From Streptomyces cacaoi (GTDB taxonomy: Bacteria; Actinomycetota; Actinomycetes; Streptomycetales; Streptomycetaceae), in assembly GCF_006539165.1 (NCBI RefSeq), contig NZ_BJMM01000008.1, positions 1 to 64,000 on the forward strand: a DNA stretch of 64,000 nt, given 5' to 3'. Numbering within the stretch: the first letter of the stretch is position 1; every line of letters starts with the position of its first letter. Shown here in pieces: positions 1 to 8,802 of this stretch. The notes beneath the pieces are model-generated. The model saw only the letters and a program-made list of their open reading frames with translations. It was not told the origin of the DNA and made no database searches. The position numbers and the translations under genes were made by a program.

Positions 1-72
1 ATGGATGCTGTTGCAACGGCGATGTCTGAAATGGAATCTGTAGCGCCTAACTGCATGAGGGCCCATCGGTAG
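1..72 (+). CDS. possible C-terminal end of a gene cut by the window edge
   Basis: An open frame runs from the first base to a TAG at 70-72, giving 23 residues. It may be the tail of a gene that starts outside the window or simply chance. No family can be recognised, and codon use is less GC-rich than in the neighbours. The 186 bases up to the next gene hold nothing I can name. Confidence 0.15.
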   Translation: MDAVATAMSEMESVAPNCMRAHR

Positions 73-258
73 TCGCGGCTTTCTGTGGGTGACGCGATGC
101 AGTAGACGGATACGGCCACCGGGCGCGACACGGCGCAGCCGACGCATGTCACACAGGGGTTGCCCTTGAATGTGCGAAAGGCACACAGCCGGACTCAGCA
201 GGTCGCGAGAGCGCGCGGACCGAGGCGTCTCAAGCCAGGGGGTGATCCTGCGAAGTCC

Positions 259-1875
259 TCAGCCCGGCCCGTCCAGGTCCGTCAGCTGTTCGGCCCTGGT
301 GGCCAAATGAGCTGCCAGACGGTCGATCGGGTCGGTGAGGTCGATGCCGAGGATCGACTTGATCCGACCGACGCGCTGGACGATCGTGTTGCGATGCACG
401 CCCAGCACGGCGGCCGTGCCGGTCGCTGACGATTCATAGTCGAGGTAACAGGCGAGGGTACGTACGAGTTGGCCGGACGGGTCGGCATCGTACAGAGGCT
501 GAAGCACCGACATCGTGATATCGCGGGCCGGCTGGTAGGAGTACCAGGCAAAGAGCACTCGGCTGAAGCCCACCCGGTCGGTTCGTTCAACGGCTGCCAT
601 GGTCTCCCTCGACGCAGCCAACAGTCCAGAACTCCGCGCCTCCCGGAGCGACTTCGCCAGGCCTTCAGGGCCTTGCGCCGGTGTACCGATCCCGGCGCAG
701 AGGCGAATGCCGTCGTTGTCACTCTCGACGGCAAGGAGCCCTGCTCGCACCTTGCCCGCCAGAGTCTTCACTTCAGCAGTGTCCAGAGCGACCTCGTCGG
801 TCAGCCAGCACACCCAACCGTCGGGACGGTCGACGACCGACACCTCCAGACCCGCGTCCGCCAGGGCCGCTTCCAAGTCGCGCCCGGTACCGGATGGCAG
901 ATCTGCCGGATCGCCGGCTGAGAGCGAAACATGAACACCCGTGTGCCAACCGAAGAGTGGCCAACCGAGAAGAACCGCTCGCTCGGCAGCCCGACGCGAG
1001 ATCGACTCCGGATGTTCGAGGATCTCCGAGAGGAGCATGGCCCGGTTTCGGCTCTCCAGCTCGTTCGCCAGCGATCCAGCTGTCAAGTCAGCGGTGAACG
1101 CCCACGCCCCGATGGAGAGCGCCTGGCGAACCGATTTCCGCAGCAGACCAGCACTTGTGGGGGCGTAGACACCGAACCACAGCTCCGCGCGCGCTCGTGG
1201 CGGCACCACCACTGGATGGAGCGCGAGGTAGCCGTTCGTGAGATCGATGGTCCGGGCAGCTGGATGAGACGCTGAGAGGCCGCTCACGATGGTGTCTGGG
1301 AGAGCCGGAGCGGGATTCTCGTCGGATCGGAGGTCGAAGAACAGGTCATCACCCTCGACCACACGTCCCGAGCTGTCGAGGAGTCCTACGTGCGCGGCCA
1401 GGACGTCACGAAGCACCCCGAGCACGACCGGCGCGGAGCCGCCCTTGCGTTCGAGCTCGTCGAGGACACGGGCGACAAGATCGGACCCGACCACCTCGGG
1501 TGCGCGCACGTTCGCGTCCATGGCTTGAACAACGGCGCTTTGGTCGATCCTCTCGGCCGTGATGACGGCCAGCCCGTGCCGATCCGCCAGTCTCGTCGTC
1601 GAGAGCGCGACACCGTGGAGAGGCGTCTCCGTGATGATGCCGGCAGCGGATGCGGCAACAGCGAATCGGACCGCAAGATCGGCTGTGGGACCGTCGAGAG
1701 GCAGCTGCTCGCGCGTGAACACGATCAAGCTGCCCGCCGGCGCCGATCCCAGAGCGGATACCGACTCGCCCGGCCGTACCCCGGTCACCTGCGCATCCAG
1801 CCCATTGGCACCGGCCACCACGGTGTACGGGTCAAGACGGCCCAGTGCGAGGAGCTGGCTCAGTACGACAGACAC
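259..1875 (-). CDS. PucR-family transcriptional regulator
   Basis: A cytosolic DNA-binding regulator of 538 residues. The C-terminal 60 residues carry the PucR-type helix-turn-helix: a run of the type tLGVHRNTIVQRVGRIKSILGIDL with DPIDRLAAHLA after it, the usual end of this family. The middle (about 290-440) resembles the GGDEF-like CdaR domain, and the N-terminal 130 residues resemble the purine-catabolism regulator domain. The length is normal for the family, which usually activates catabolic or nitrogen-salvage genes in response to a small molecule. The GTG start at 1873-1875 is preceded by a GAAGGGTGAG ribosome site that lies inside a tandem 18-bp duplication. No obvious target operon is adjacent, because the upstream side is transposon debris. 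Confidence 0.85.
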   Translation of the reverse strand: MSVVLSQLLALGRLDPYTVVAGANGLDAQVTGVRPGESVSALGSAPAGSLIVFTREQLPLDGPTADLAVRFAVAASAAGIITETPLHGVALSTTRLADRHGLAVITAERIDQSAVVQAMDANVRAPEVVGSDLVARVLDELERKGGSAPVVLGVLRDVLAAHVGLLDSSGRVVEGDDLFFDLRSDENPAPALPDTIVSGLSASHPAARTIDLTNGYLALHPVVVPPRARAELWFGVYAPTSAGLLRKSVRQALSIGAWAFTADLTAGSLANELESRNRAMLLSEILEHPESISRRAAERAVLLGWPLFGWHTGVHVSLSAGDPADLPSGTGRDLEAALADAGLEVSVVDRPDGWVCWLTDEVALDTAEVKTLAGKVRAGLLAVESDNDGIRLCAGIGTPAQGPEGLAKSLREARSSGLLAASRETMAAVERTDRVGFSRVLFAWYSYQPARDITMSVLQPLYDADPSGQLVRTLACYLDYESSATGTAAVLGVHRNTIVQRVGRIKSILGIDLTDPIDRLAAHLATRAEQLTDLDGPG

Positions 1876-1908
1876 TACTCACCCTTCGCCCACTACTCAC
1901 CCTTCGCC
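1873..1908 (-). repeat. tandem 18-bp duplication of ribosome site and start codon
   Basis: Two perfect copies of CACTACTCACCCTTCGCC (plus strand) lie head to tail at 1873-1890 and 1891-1908. Read on the minus strand each copy holds a GTG and a GGCGAAGGGTGAG ribosome site. The upstream GTG opens a frame of only four codons ending in TGA, so the duplication makes a mini-leader just ahead of the PucR gene. Confidence 0.85.
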
Positions 1909-2085
1909 GCCACGTCCGGTCTGGTCGAGGGCCTCCGGCGCCAGGTCGCCGGAGGTTCTCCTCGGATTCGGAGCGCTGCCACGACCTCGATCTCGACCAG
2001 GGCCCCATGATCAGATCCGCCCCGACAGTCGCACGCGCCGGATGGGGTTCCGGCATCACCTCGCTGTAGAGGTCGTTGTCGAACC
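1893..2085 (-). pseudogene. C-terminal fragment of a RidA-family (YjgF) protein
   Basis: The minus strand encodes a stretch of the form NDLYSEVMPEPHPARATVG followed, after a one-base shift, by ALVEIEVVAAL. This is the typical C-terminal end of RidA-like 2-iminopropanoate deaminases, where the PxPART and LVEIE motifs are conserved. The N-terminal two thirds are absent and an extra base breaks the frame near 2010, so this is a dead remnant. It lies directly upstream of the PucR gene and may have belonged to its target operon before the insertion-sequence damage. The family assignment rests on these two motifs only. Confidence 0.55.
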
Positions 2086-2177
2086 GAGCGTGTGAGCGGT
2101 ATCTGGCCTGGTCAGGCATGAACCGGCCGTTCTGCCGGCAGGGACGATACAACACGTCATCGAGCCGGGAGGATGCG

Positions 2178-2660
2178 ATGCCGTCGCTGACCGCACTGCT
2201 GGAAAACCGCGAGCAGACCGCCCGCAAGGGGTGGAGAAGCTGCGCGAGCAACTCGATGACCCGCGCGAGCAGCTGTCGGAGGCGGAACGGGCCTGGCAGC
2301 ACCTACAGATCACCCGCCAGACCGTCCACGAGATCCTCACCGAACCCGAACCCGAACCCGGGGCCGGGGCCGAGCGGTCGCCCGCCGTTGCCGCAGCTCC
2401 GCCCCGATCAATCGTCCCGCTCTGGAGACCGGGCGCCGATCCGACCGGGCTCGTCCTCGACGACCAGCGCATCATGGCCGTCTTAGCCGACCACCACCGA
2501 ATCGGCGGCGAGGGGCTGACCTGCCGACAGATCGCCGAGGCCATGGGCATCGAGCTGACCCCGGCCAAGATCGAAGGCGTGGTCCGCTCCCGGACCGAGC
2601 GCCTGGCCGCGCGCGGCCGGCTGGCCCGCACCGCCACGGACGCGTTCATCCTGGCGGGCC
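2178..2660 (+). pseudogene. frameshifted, truncated hypothetical protein (coiled-coil plus winged helix)
   Basis: ATG at 2178 follows a good GGGAGG site. The product begins MPSLTALLENREQTARKG, then one G is missing near 2235. Reading resumes in the next frame as VEKLREQLDDPREQLSEAER, a charged coiled coil, and later LTCRQIAEAMGIELTPAKIEGVVRS, a helix-turn-helix-like stretch. Similar proteins are common next to transposases in Streptomyces (from memory, not checked), function unknown. The 3' end is lost at about 2657, where an antisense IS5-like transposase begins. The gene was therefore probably interrupted by an insertion and is no longer functional. Confidence 0.6.
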
Positions 2661-3290
2661 AGCCGGCGGATCATCAGCAAGGTCATCGACCAGCGGATCA
2701 TCGCCGCGACGGATGCGGTGAGCCGTTCGTAGTCGCGGGCCAGGCGGCGGGTGCGCATCAGCCAGGCGAAGGTGCGCTCGACCACCCACCGCCGCGGCAG
2801 CGGCACGAAGGCGCCGTGCTGCCCGGCCGGCCGGGAGACCACGACGAGGCCCACGTGCAGGACCTGCGCGGCGTAGTCGACCAGGTCGGCGGGAAAGGCG
2901 CCGTCGGCGAAGATTGCTTCAAGGCCGGGGGCGCTCGATGGCGCGGTCGAGCAGGGTGTGGCCGATGCGGTGGTCGACCGCGTTCGCGGCGGTGATGGCG
3001 ACCGCCAGCAGCAGGCCGAGGGTGTCGACCACGGTGTGCCGTTTGCGGCCCGGCACCTTCTTCGCGCCGTCGAATCCGCTGGTGGCCCTTGGGATGGTGG
3101 GCGCGGCGCGTACCGATTGGGCGTCGATGGAGCCGGCGGTCGGCTCGGCCGGCCGCTTCGCGGACTTTGCCGCGCAGCCGGTCGTGCAGCTCGGCGCTCA
3201 GGTCCTGGTCGCGTCAGCGGCGAAAGAAGGCGTAGACGGCCGTCCAGGGCGTTCTGTGGAATCAGATCTGTCAACTTCCTGCTGGTTTGC
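2657..3290 (-). mobile_element. IS5-family transposase remnant (frameshifted)
   Basis: Minus-strand translation gives, in one frame, SIDAQSVRAAPTIPRATSGFD followed by GAKKVPGRKRHTVVDTLGLLL. After a shift near 2930 it gives LEAIFADGAFPADLVDY and RRWVVERTFAWLMRTRRLARDYE. These are the second and third DDE blocks of IS5-type transposases. A TGA ends the first frame and the C-terminus runs on without its own stop into the interrupted host gene. The N-terminus is missing past 3290, where an IS4-like remnant begins. No terminal inverted repeats could be identified, so the element should be immobile. Confidence 0.75.
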
Positions 3291-3930
3291 CCTGTTTGAC
3301 GTCGACGATCGGCAGCAGGGTCGCGGTGGCGGGAACGCCGACCTGACGTGGAGTGAGCCCTGCTGGCGTGGGGACGCCGGTGAGTCGCTCCAGTAGCTGG
3401 TCGAGGGCTGCCTGGCGGTCGTCGACGGCAGCGCGTTCGTCGTCGGTCAGGGGATAGCGGCGAGCATCTTCTGCAGGTTCTCGGGACGAGGGGAGCTGTC
3501 CGCCTCCCCGCCGAAGGTGGAACGTGTTGTCTCGTTGTCGGGGACATCCAGACGGAACCCGGCGACCGCGGCGACTCTCATCCCGCGCCAGAAGGCCGAC
3601 TTCACGGTGGGCGGGGCGATCGCTCCCGCCACACGCCGGAAGACACCCTTCCAACGGCGCGGCCCCGAGCTGCTGCCGGGCCCGGGTGAACGACGACTTG
3701 TTGGGGACCGCCCGGTCCATCCCGCCCAGGCTCCCGACCAGGTTCTCCGCGACGTCGTCGTAGGAGTCCTGCTGGAACAGCGCCAGAGCCAGCACGAAAT
3801 GCGGACACCTCGGCAACCTGCAGCTCCGGATGGGAGGCGGCGTTGCAGGCCGGCCTCAGCCGGTGCAGTTTCAGCTGCTCGGCTCCGCAGTCCTGCAAGG
3901 TACGCGCCAGCGGCGCACTTCATCAATGTT
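3291..3930 (-). mobile_element. IS4-family transposase remnant (frameshifted)
   Basis: Minus-strand frames contain VLALALFQQDSYDDVAENLVG and MDRAVPNKSSFTRARQQLG, then after a shift near 3660 FRRVAGAIAPPTVKSAFWRG and LDVPDNETTRSTFGG. This is the N-terminal half of the IS4-type transposases common in Streptomyces. The catalytic C-terminal half is missing. The left end (about 3291-3480) instead encodes PLTDDERAAVDDRQAALDQL and TPRQVGVPATATLLPI, possibly the tail of an unrelated small gene joined by deletion. The fragment lies between two IS5-like remnants, so several insertions and deletions have piled up here. Confidence 0.65.
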
Positions 3931-3994
3931 CTGTGCGGTGACCGTCATGGTCGCGCCCGTGCGGACGCCGAGTTCCCGGGCGCCGCACAGTGTG

Positions 3995-4440
3995 CTAAGC
4001 ACGCTGGTAGCTCCGCACAATCGTGGAGTCCACCGAGACAGCCCGGTTGAGGTCTTCATCCGCGTCGAACTGGGCCACCAGGGCGGCGAACACCCGCTCC
4101 CACGTGCCGTCGACGGTCCACATCCCCAGCCGGTTGTAGGCGCCCCGCCAGTTGCCGTACTTCTCCGGCAGGTGCACCCACTGGGTACCGCTCTGGAACT
4201 TGAAGGCGACCGCGCCGATCACCTCACGGTGGTCGCGCCAGCGGCCCCCCGCTTGGGCGGCCGGTCCGGTAACAACGGCTCGTTCCGCGCCCACTGCGCA
4301 GCAGTCAACGGCACGCCCGGACCAACGACTGACTGGTCCAAACGAAACCGTCCAGGTGTGTTGTCCGGACGGGTTGGTGATGCGGCTTGCTGGGGTGTGG
4401 CCACTGATTGCGGTGGGGGGCGGTGGTAGTTGTACGAGTT
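3995..4440 (-). mobile_element. second IS5-type transposase remnant (N-terminal part)
   Basis: Minus-strand frames give LTAAQWARNEPLLPDRPPKRG, then after a shift near 4245 WRDHREVIGAVAFKFQSGTQW, VHLPEKYGNWRGAYNRLGMW and LNRAVSVDSTIVRSYQ. This is the N-terminal part of a DDE transposase of the IS5 group that normally reads DLTDAQW...W..HR.V..AI...R.G..W.DLP..YG. It stops right after the first catalytic region (VDST), so the C-terminal half is lost. Its sequence differs from the IS5 remnant at 2657-3290, so it is a different element. Confidence 0.7.
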
Positions 4441-4594
4441 CAGCCGGGCGGGGAAGGCGGCATGGTGTTGTGCGTCTGAGGTGCAGGGCCGGTGGTAGGC
4501 CCACTCTTCCAGCACGGTGCGTGGCGTCCGTTGGGGCGGATGCGTACCGCGCCCTCCACGCCGGCAGGGCCCGGACTTGGCGTCCGCCATTGCG

Positions 4595-5068
4595 TCAGCC
4601 CTCCTCGCCCAGCAGCTCCTCGACCTCGTCGATGTGGGCCTGCAGCACTTCTGCGAGTGCGTCCGCGTCGCCATCGGCCGGCAGCGGCCACTGGCCGTCG
4701 ATGCCGTTGCCGAGGGCGAATTCGGTGGTGAACTGGACCAGATCGGGAGTCGGAACGTAGATGTCGCGGAGCCAAGCGGCGAAACATGCGCCCTCGCGTG
4801 TGGTCGCTTTCTCCACGGTCACCGATGCGATGTTCTCGAAAGGGGAAGTCACCAGGCCCTCGATCCACTCGCCGGGGTCCAGCTCGATCTCGAAGGCGAA
4901 GGTTTCCGCCCCGCGCGGACCGGTTCGGCCCTCGTCCTGCAGCCAGGCCCCGGGAAACCCGTTCTGCAGCCGCTGGGTGAAGTCGTCCATGCGGAAGTTC
5001 CATGCTCCCGCGTCATCTTCGGGCGGCACAAAGATGAAGTTCACCCGACGCGCCGGCGGGGTGTACAT
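4595..5068 (-). CDS. probable immunity protein for the adjacent toxin
   Basis: 157 acidic residues starting MYTPPARRVNFIFVPP and ending in a strongly acidic tail (HIDEVEELLGEE). No catalytic motif is visible. The gene follows the toxin gene with a 14-bp gap (toxin stop at 5083-5085, this ATG at 5066-5068), the standard toxin-immunity order. Small acidic proteins in this position normally bind the toxin's C-terminal domain in the cytoplasm. The frame is open further upstream to 5140, but that would overlap the toxin gene and its extra residues look non-coding, so I chose 5068. The role is inferred from position and charge, not from a recognised immunity family. Confidence 0.65.
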   Translation of the reverse strand: MYTPPARRVNFIFVPPEDDAGAWNFRMDDFTQRLQNGFPGAWLQDEGRTGPRGAETFAFEIELDPGEWIEGLVTSPFENIASVTVEKATTREGACFAAWLRDIYVPTPDLVQFTTEFALGNGIDGQWPLPADGDADALAEVLQAHIDEVEELLGEEG

Positions 5069-5082
5069 CGGCCTGATCTCCC

Positions 5083-6756
5083 TCACTGTACGTAGCGTGC
5101 GTCGCCCTTGACGCCGGTCATGGCCAGCATGCTCTGCCAATAGGCCGCGGATCCCTTGTCATTGGTGACGATCTCCAGCCCCTGGACCTGCTTGTTCGGC
5201 GGGTAGTCCATCGCGGCTTGGTAACGCCTCAGCTCCCTCTCATCGCCCCCGTACATACCGTCTACCCTGGGGCTGAACTTGATCTTCCCGCTCTTGTCGT
5301 ACTTGGGTTCGGTCGCCAGGGTCTCCTTCACCGCATCCAGGGAGCGGAACGTCTTTGGATTCTCGCAGTTGGGGTTCCGCACATGCTTGGCCTCCACAAG
5401 GTAGCCGTCCGAGGGCCGCATCCCGTCGACGGCCAGCCCCTTACCACTACGGCCCTTGGCCTCGGGCGGCAACGCGAGGTCGCGTTCGGGATATCCCGCT
5501 ATCTTCAACTGATAGGCGTTGTCCGGCGACGAGACTCCTCCTCCGCCTGCAAAACCGCCCGCCGGGAGACTGTCACGCCAAGAGCGGAACTGCTTCTGTT
5601 CGGCGATGCTCAGTAAAGTGTGTCCGGAGTTCGGGTCGGGCGGGATCGGGTCCCTGGCGGCTATGTTCGGGTCGGCACCACCCCCGGTGGGTGCAAGCCC
5701 GGGGGCGGGGCCGTTGAAGCTTGCGGGAACCATGGGCGGCCCGCTCGGGGCGGGGGCGGGAGCCAGCGGGGGGAGCACGGGCGGGTTCCACAGCCGGTCC
5801 GTTTCCGTTGGTGGGGCCGGCAGCCGGATGCGGGCCTGTGAGCTGTCCAGGGCGTGCGCGACAGAGCCCAAAGCATGGATATGGGGGTCCCCGGTGACGG
5901 CCGCGTTGAGGCCACCGTCGTATCCATTGCCGCCGAACATCGGAGCGTTGAAGGGGTTGTCCGAAGCGAAGATGTCTGCCTTGTGGCGTACGATCGCACG
6001 TTTCGCGTCCTCGACGTGGTCAGCGTAACGATCACAGGCCTTGGCTATCTGCAAGCAGGCCGCGACAAGGTTCGCCACCAGTGTCTCGTCCGACTGGGCT
6101 TTGGGCGGCGGATCGTCGAAGCCCACGCAGCGCTTGAAGTATCGGTCGAAGGCGTCGGCAGCCTCACCCCCGTGAGCCTTTTTCGCCGTCGAGGCGTATG
6201 CCTGGGCGCTGCCGAGCACCCGTTCCATGAGGTGACCCGCCTTGCGCCACACCCCAGCGGCTTCCCGGGCCTTGTCCTCGTCCCCGCGGTAGCGGTCACC
6301 GCCGCGGGGAAAGTACTTGATCAGTGCTGAGGTGTCGCCCTTCACTTCAGGCAGCTCCTGGCCGAGGTTGAGGAACGCCTCCTCACAACCGTCGCTGGGA
6401 TCGGCCATTCCCGCGGTCAAGTCCACCTGCTGGCCGGTGATCTGCGCGACAACGTCACTCTCGTTGGACATGAATTCTCGGGCCGTGCGCATGAGTCCGG
6501 AGCCGCAGTGCCCCAGGAGATAGGCACTGAACCCGACTTGATCCAGTGTCGTGGTCGACGCCGACTTGTAGACCTTGGCGAACGCCTCACCGGCGTCGTC
6601 GTCTCCAGCCATCCCACCCTGGATGCGCCCCAACTCGTGGGAGAGGGCGATAGCGGTGTCCCGCGCGCCCTTCATCACTCCCGTCATCCCCACCGAGCCC
6701 TTGATCATCTGCGATGCGGTCAGCCGCAACCCACGGCTCAAGCCCCCCACCAGCAC
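5083..6756 (-). CDS. polymorphic toxin with C-terminal nuclease-like domain
   Basis: 557 residues in three parts. Residues 1-260 are helix-rich and resemble the WXG/ESX-type export domains of Streptomyces toxins. A proline-rich linker (about 285-385, with PPVLPPLAPAPAPSGPPMVP) follows. The C-terminal 140 residues contain DGYLVEAKHVRNPNCENPK, a D..EAKH core typical of restriction-endonuclease-fold toxin domains that cleave nucleic acid. There is no Sec signal peptide, so type VII-like export is likely. GTG at 6754-6756 sits very close to its GGGAGGGG site; GTG at 6748-6750 has better spacing and could be the true start. The probable immunity gene follows 14 bp downstream. The toxin class is inferred from architecture and the EAKH motif. 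Confidence 0.75.
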   Translation of the reverse strand: MLVGGLSRGLRLTASQMIKGSVGMTGVMKGARDTAIALSHELGRIQGGMAGDDDAGEAFAKVYKSASTTTLDQVGFSAYLLGHCGSGLMRTAREFMSNESDVVAQITGQQVDLTAGMADPSDGCEEAFLNLGQELPEVKGDTSALIKYFPRGGDRYRGDEDKAREAAGVWRKAGHLMERVLGSAQAYASTAKKAHGGEAADAFDRYFKRCVGFDDPPPKAQSDETLVANLVAACLQIAKACDRYADHVEDAKRAIVRHKADIFASDNPFNAPMFGGNGYDGGLNAAVTGDPHIHALGSVAHALDSSQARIRLPAPPTETDRLWNPPVLPPLAPAPAPSGPPMVPASFNGPAPGLAPTGGGADPNIAARDPIPPDPNSGHTLLSIAEQKQFRSWRDSLPAGGFAGGGGVSSPDNAYQLKIAGYPERDLALPPEAKGRSGKGLAVDGMRPSDGYLVEAKHVRNPNCENPKTFRSLDAVKETLATEPKYDKSGKIKFSPRVDGMYGGDERELRRYQAAMDYPPNKQVQGLEIVTNDKGSAAYWQSMLAMTGVKGDARYVQ

Positions 6757-6819
6757 ACCCCTCCCTTGGGTATCACGACCTTACCCACTGCAGGACGAGC
6801 GATTCCATGCCGTCAAGCA

Positions 6820-7153
6820 CGTTCTGAGCCAGCGAATCAGGCTCAGACTCACACCGCGGGTGGTGCGGCCACGGTGGACTGGCCAGGCCAAGAAGAAGGC
6901 GAACCGGACGACTCCGTCCGGACACAGACCACCACCCCACGCCGACCCGATCACCATCACCGGCATCACCGTGATGTGCCCGAAGTGCGGCGCCCGCCGC
7001 GACTGGCCGGTCATCTGCGACCGCCGCAACCAGATCTACCTCCGCTGCCGCTGCGCCCCCGAATGGCACGGACCGGAAGTGTCCCGGAGCTGCCAGGGAG
7101 GGTCGGGGGTGAGGAGACCCACAAGTCAAGTACCCCTTCTTATTGGTGAATAA
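6820..7153 (+). pseudogene. remnant of a small zinc-ribbon-like hypothetical protein
   Basis: An open plus frame encodes a basic stretch RLRLTPRVVRPRWTGQAKKK, then ITITGITVMCPKCGARRDW and LRCRCAPEWHGPEVS. The CPKC and CRC clusters could bind zinc. From memory similar proteins occur in Streptomyces, often near toxin loci, with no known function. No start codon with a ribosome site lies in frame close to the N-terminal part; the frame only opens inside the antisense toxin gene. The 5' end therefore seems lost. The tail after residue EVS no longer looks coding. Confidence 0.4.
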
Positions 7154-7201
7154 GAGGAACAGCGGACCGCGGACCTAGTATTCGCCGACGATCATCTGGT
7201 T

Positions 7202-7297
7202 CTAGCAGCAGCCGGTGGAGGCAGAGACGGTGTTGTCGCCCGCCTCCCGGATGACTGCGTCGAGGCTCGGGGACTTCTGCCCACCTTCGCCTGCCAT
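7202..7297 (-). CDS. tiny peptide gene ending in Cys-Cys, possible RiPP precursor
   Basis: ATG at 7295-7297, with GGAAG five bases upstream, opens a 31-residue peptide that ends in TAG at 7202-7204. It starts MAGEGGQKSPSLDAVIREAG, like a short helical leader, and ends DNTVSASTGCC, a Ser/Thr-rich segment closed by two cysteines. That layout resembles lanthipeptide-type precursors, but there is no modification enzyme within view and such a short frame can arise by chance. It lies just downstream of toxin-locus debris on the same strand. Function is unknown and coding is uncertain. Confidence 0.3.
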   Translation of the reverse strand: MAGEGGQKSPSLDAVIREAGDNTVSASTGCC

Positions 7298-7492
7298 CGC
7301 TTCCAAGTCGGACCGGCCAGTGAGAGCGCAGCCACGCCGCCGCCACAACGAGAACGCCGGCGTCGGCGGGTGGGGCTGGTCTCGATGCCTTGACCGGCCT
7401 CGGTGCCACCGGCACCGACGACACGGACGGAGCCGCCGACGTCATGGTCACCATCTGATCGAAGCTTCGCGATACCGCGCTCACCAGCTGCG

Positions 7493-7955
7493 TCAGGCCG
7501 AAGTGCGCGTGACGAGGGCGGGCAGTGTGCCGTCCACGATGTCCGTCTTCGGCAGGCTGAGACCGAAGTGGTTCCCGATCACACGCAGCAGACCTCGCAC
7601 CTGGTCCTGCGGCTCGTCTTCGGCCTCCTCGACTCGTTCCATCGCTTCGACGAGGTCGTCCTCCCCTCTGGCGAGTCGTTCGGCGCCCAACAGCGAGGAG
7701 TTGATGACGACCTGTCCGTTGCGGTGGTAGCGGAACTGGGCAGGGGGTGGTCCGGCTGCGGGTCGAAGACCAGCACCTCCGCATCCTTCGATACCTCCGG
7801 GTCCAGGAGGCAGCCTCCGGAAGCATCTGGACCGGTTCGTGGTCGCTCATGCGCTCGACCAGTGCCTGGGGAATCAGCCCACGGGCACACGTGACGTAGA
7901 AGTCGGGCCCTCCGCGCTGCCAGGCGTCCTGTATCCACTCGATTCCGTCACTCAT
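7493..7955 (-). pseudogene. frameshifted DUF6461-like protein
   Basis: ATG at 7953-7955 begins MSDGIEWIQDAWQRGGPDFY followed by VTCARGLIPQALVERM, which looks like the start of the DUF6461 family of Streptomyces. The frame breaks near 7800, continues as DPEVSKDAEVLVFDPQPDHP, breaks again near 7735, and ends as GAERLARGEDDLVEAMERVE ... LVTRTSA with a stop at 7493. At least two frameshifts in 460 bp show it is inactive unless the assembly is wrong. It follows the toxin remnant on the same strand and overlaps its end by 8 bp, so it may once have been an immunity or accessory gene. Confidence 0.5.
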
Positions 7956-8743
7956 GATCACAGCTCTCTGTTCGTTGAGCACCGGCAGCGGTGCGCTTGA
8001 GCATGTCCTTGCCGACTGGGACGTCATCGCACCAGTCGACGATTCCGGGAGTGGCCTCGATCTGCTTGTCGAGCTTGGCCTTCTGCTCGGCGGACAGGTC
8101 GTTGGGGCTGCCGGCCTTGAGGCAGACTGTCTTGTTGCCGTGGTCAGGGCAGCTCTTTTCCGGCTTGCCGTCGGAGGTCCCGGAGCTGGACTTCACCGGT
8201 TCGTTGCGCCGTCCGTCCTGCGGCTTTTGGTAGGCGTCCAGATCCACTGCCGGAGCACCTTTGTCGGGCTCTGGCAGCTGGATGTCCACCGCCATTTTCC
8301 GGGTCGTGAACGCCGCCCAGGATGACCAGTCGGTCTCCTACAGGCTGCCGTCGTAGGCAGAGGTGCGGAAGGTGTAGGTCTGGCCGGGCTTGAGGTTGCC
8401 GTAAGGGACGGTGACCTGAGCTGTCTTACCGGAGGCCACATAGTCGGATACGACGACGCCGTGTTCCTCGTTGACCGTCCCGCCGTTCGGAACGGATGGG
8501 CCCTTGAGCATGACCTGCTTGTCCGGTGTGCCATCGGCCTTGGTGGTCCACACCTGGAAAGTCAGCGTGGACTTGTCGCCGTCGGCGTCGGTGACGGTGT
8601 TTTGCAAGGTAGCCGCCGGGGTGCGGTCGACCAGCCACGCCTTGCCGGACTTCTCAAACGGCGGCCCGGCGCTGGCGGACGCCTTCCAGCAGTTCACCGG
8701 TGAGCTGGGCGGCGGCGTTGCTGATCTGGTTGAGGCTGTACAC
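7948..8743 (-). pseudogene. remnant of a large secreted/RHS-type toxin gene with in-frame stop
   Basis: GTG at 8741-8743 has a good GGAAGGAG site and begins VYSLNQISNAAAQLTGELLE, which runs to a stop near 8656. In another frame the strand encodes WLVDRTPAATLQNTVTDADG, GKTAQVTVPYGNLKPGQTYT and FRTSAYDGSL. These resemble the extracellular beta-sandwich part of Streptomyces RHS/DNRLRE toxins. A TAG at 8338-8340 then interrupts a frame that continues ETDWSSWAAFTTRKMAVDIQ to a natural stop at 7948, a Tyr codon changed to stop. So a start from one gene has been joined to the middle and end of another, and a nonsense change then followed. Confidence 0.55.
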
Positions 8744-8802
8744 GGAGTGCTCCTTCCGAACCGCCCTCGACCCGGGCAGCGAAGGTGCATTTCGGCCTGA
8801 AG

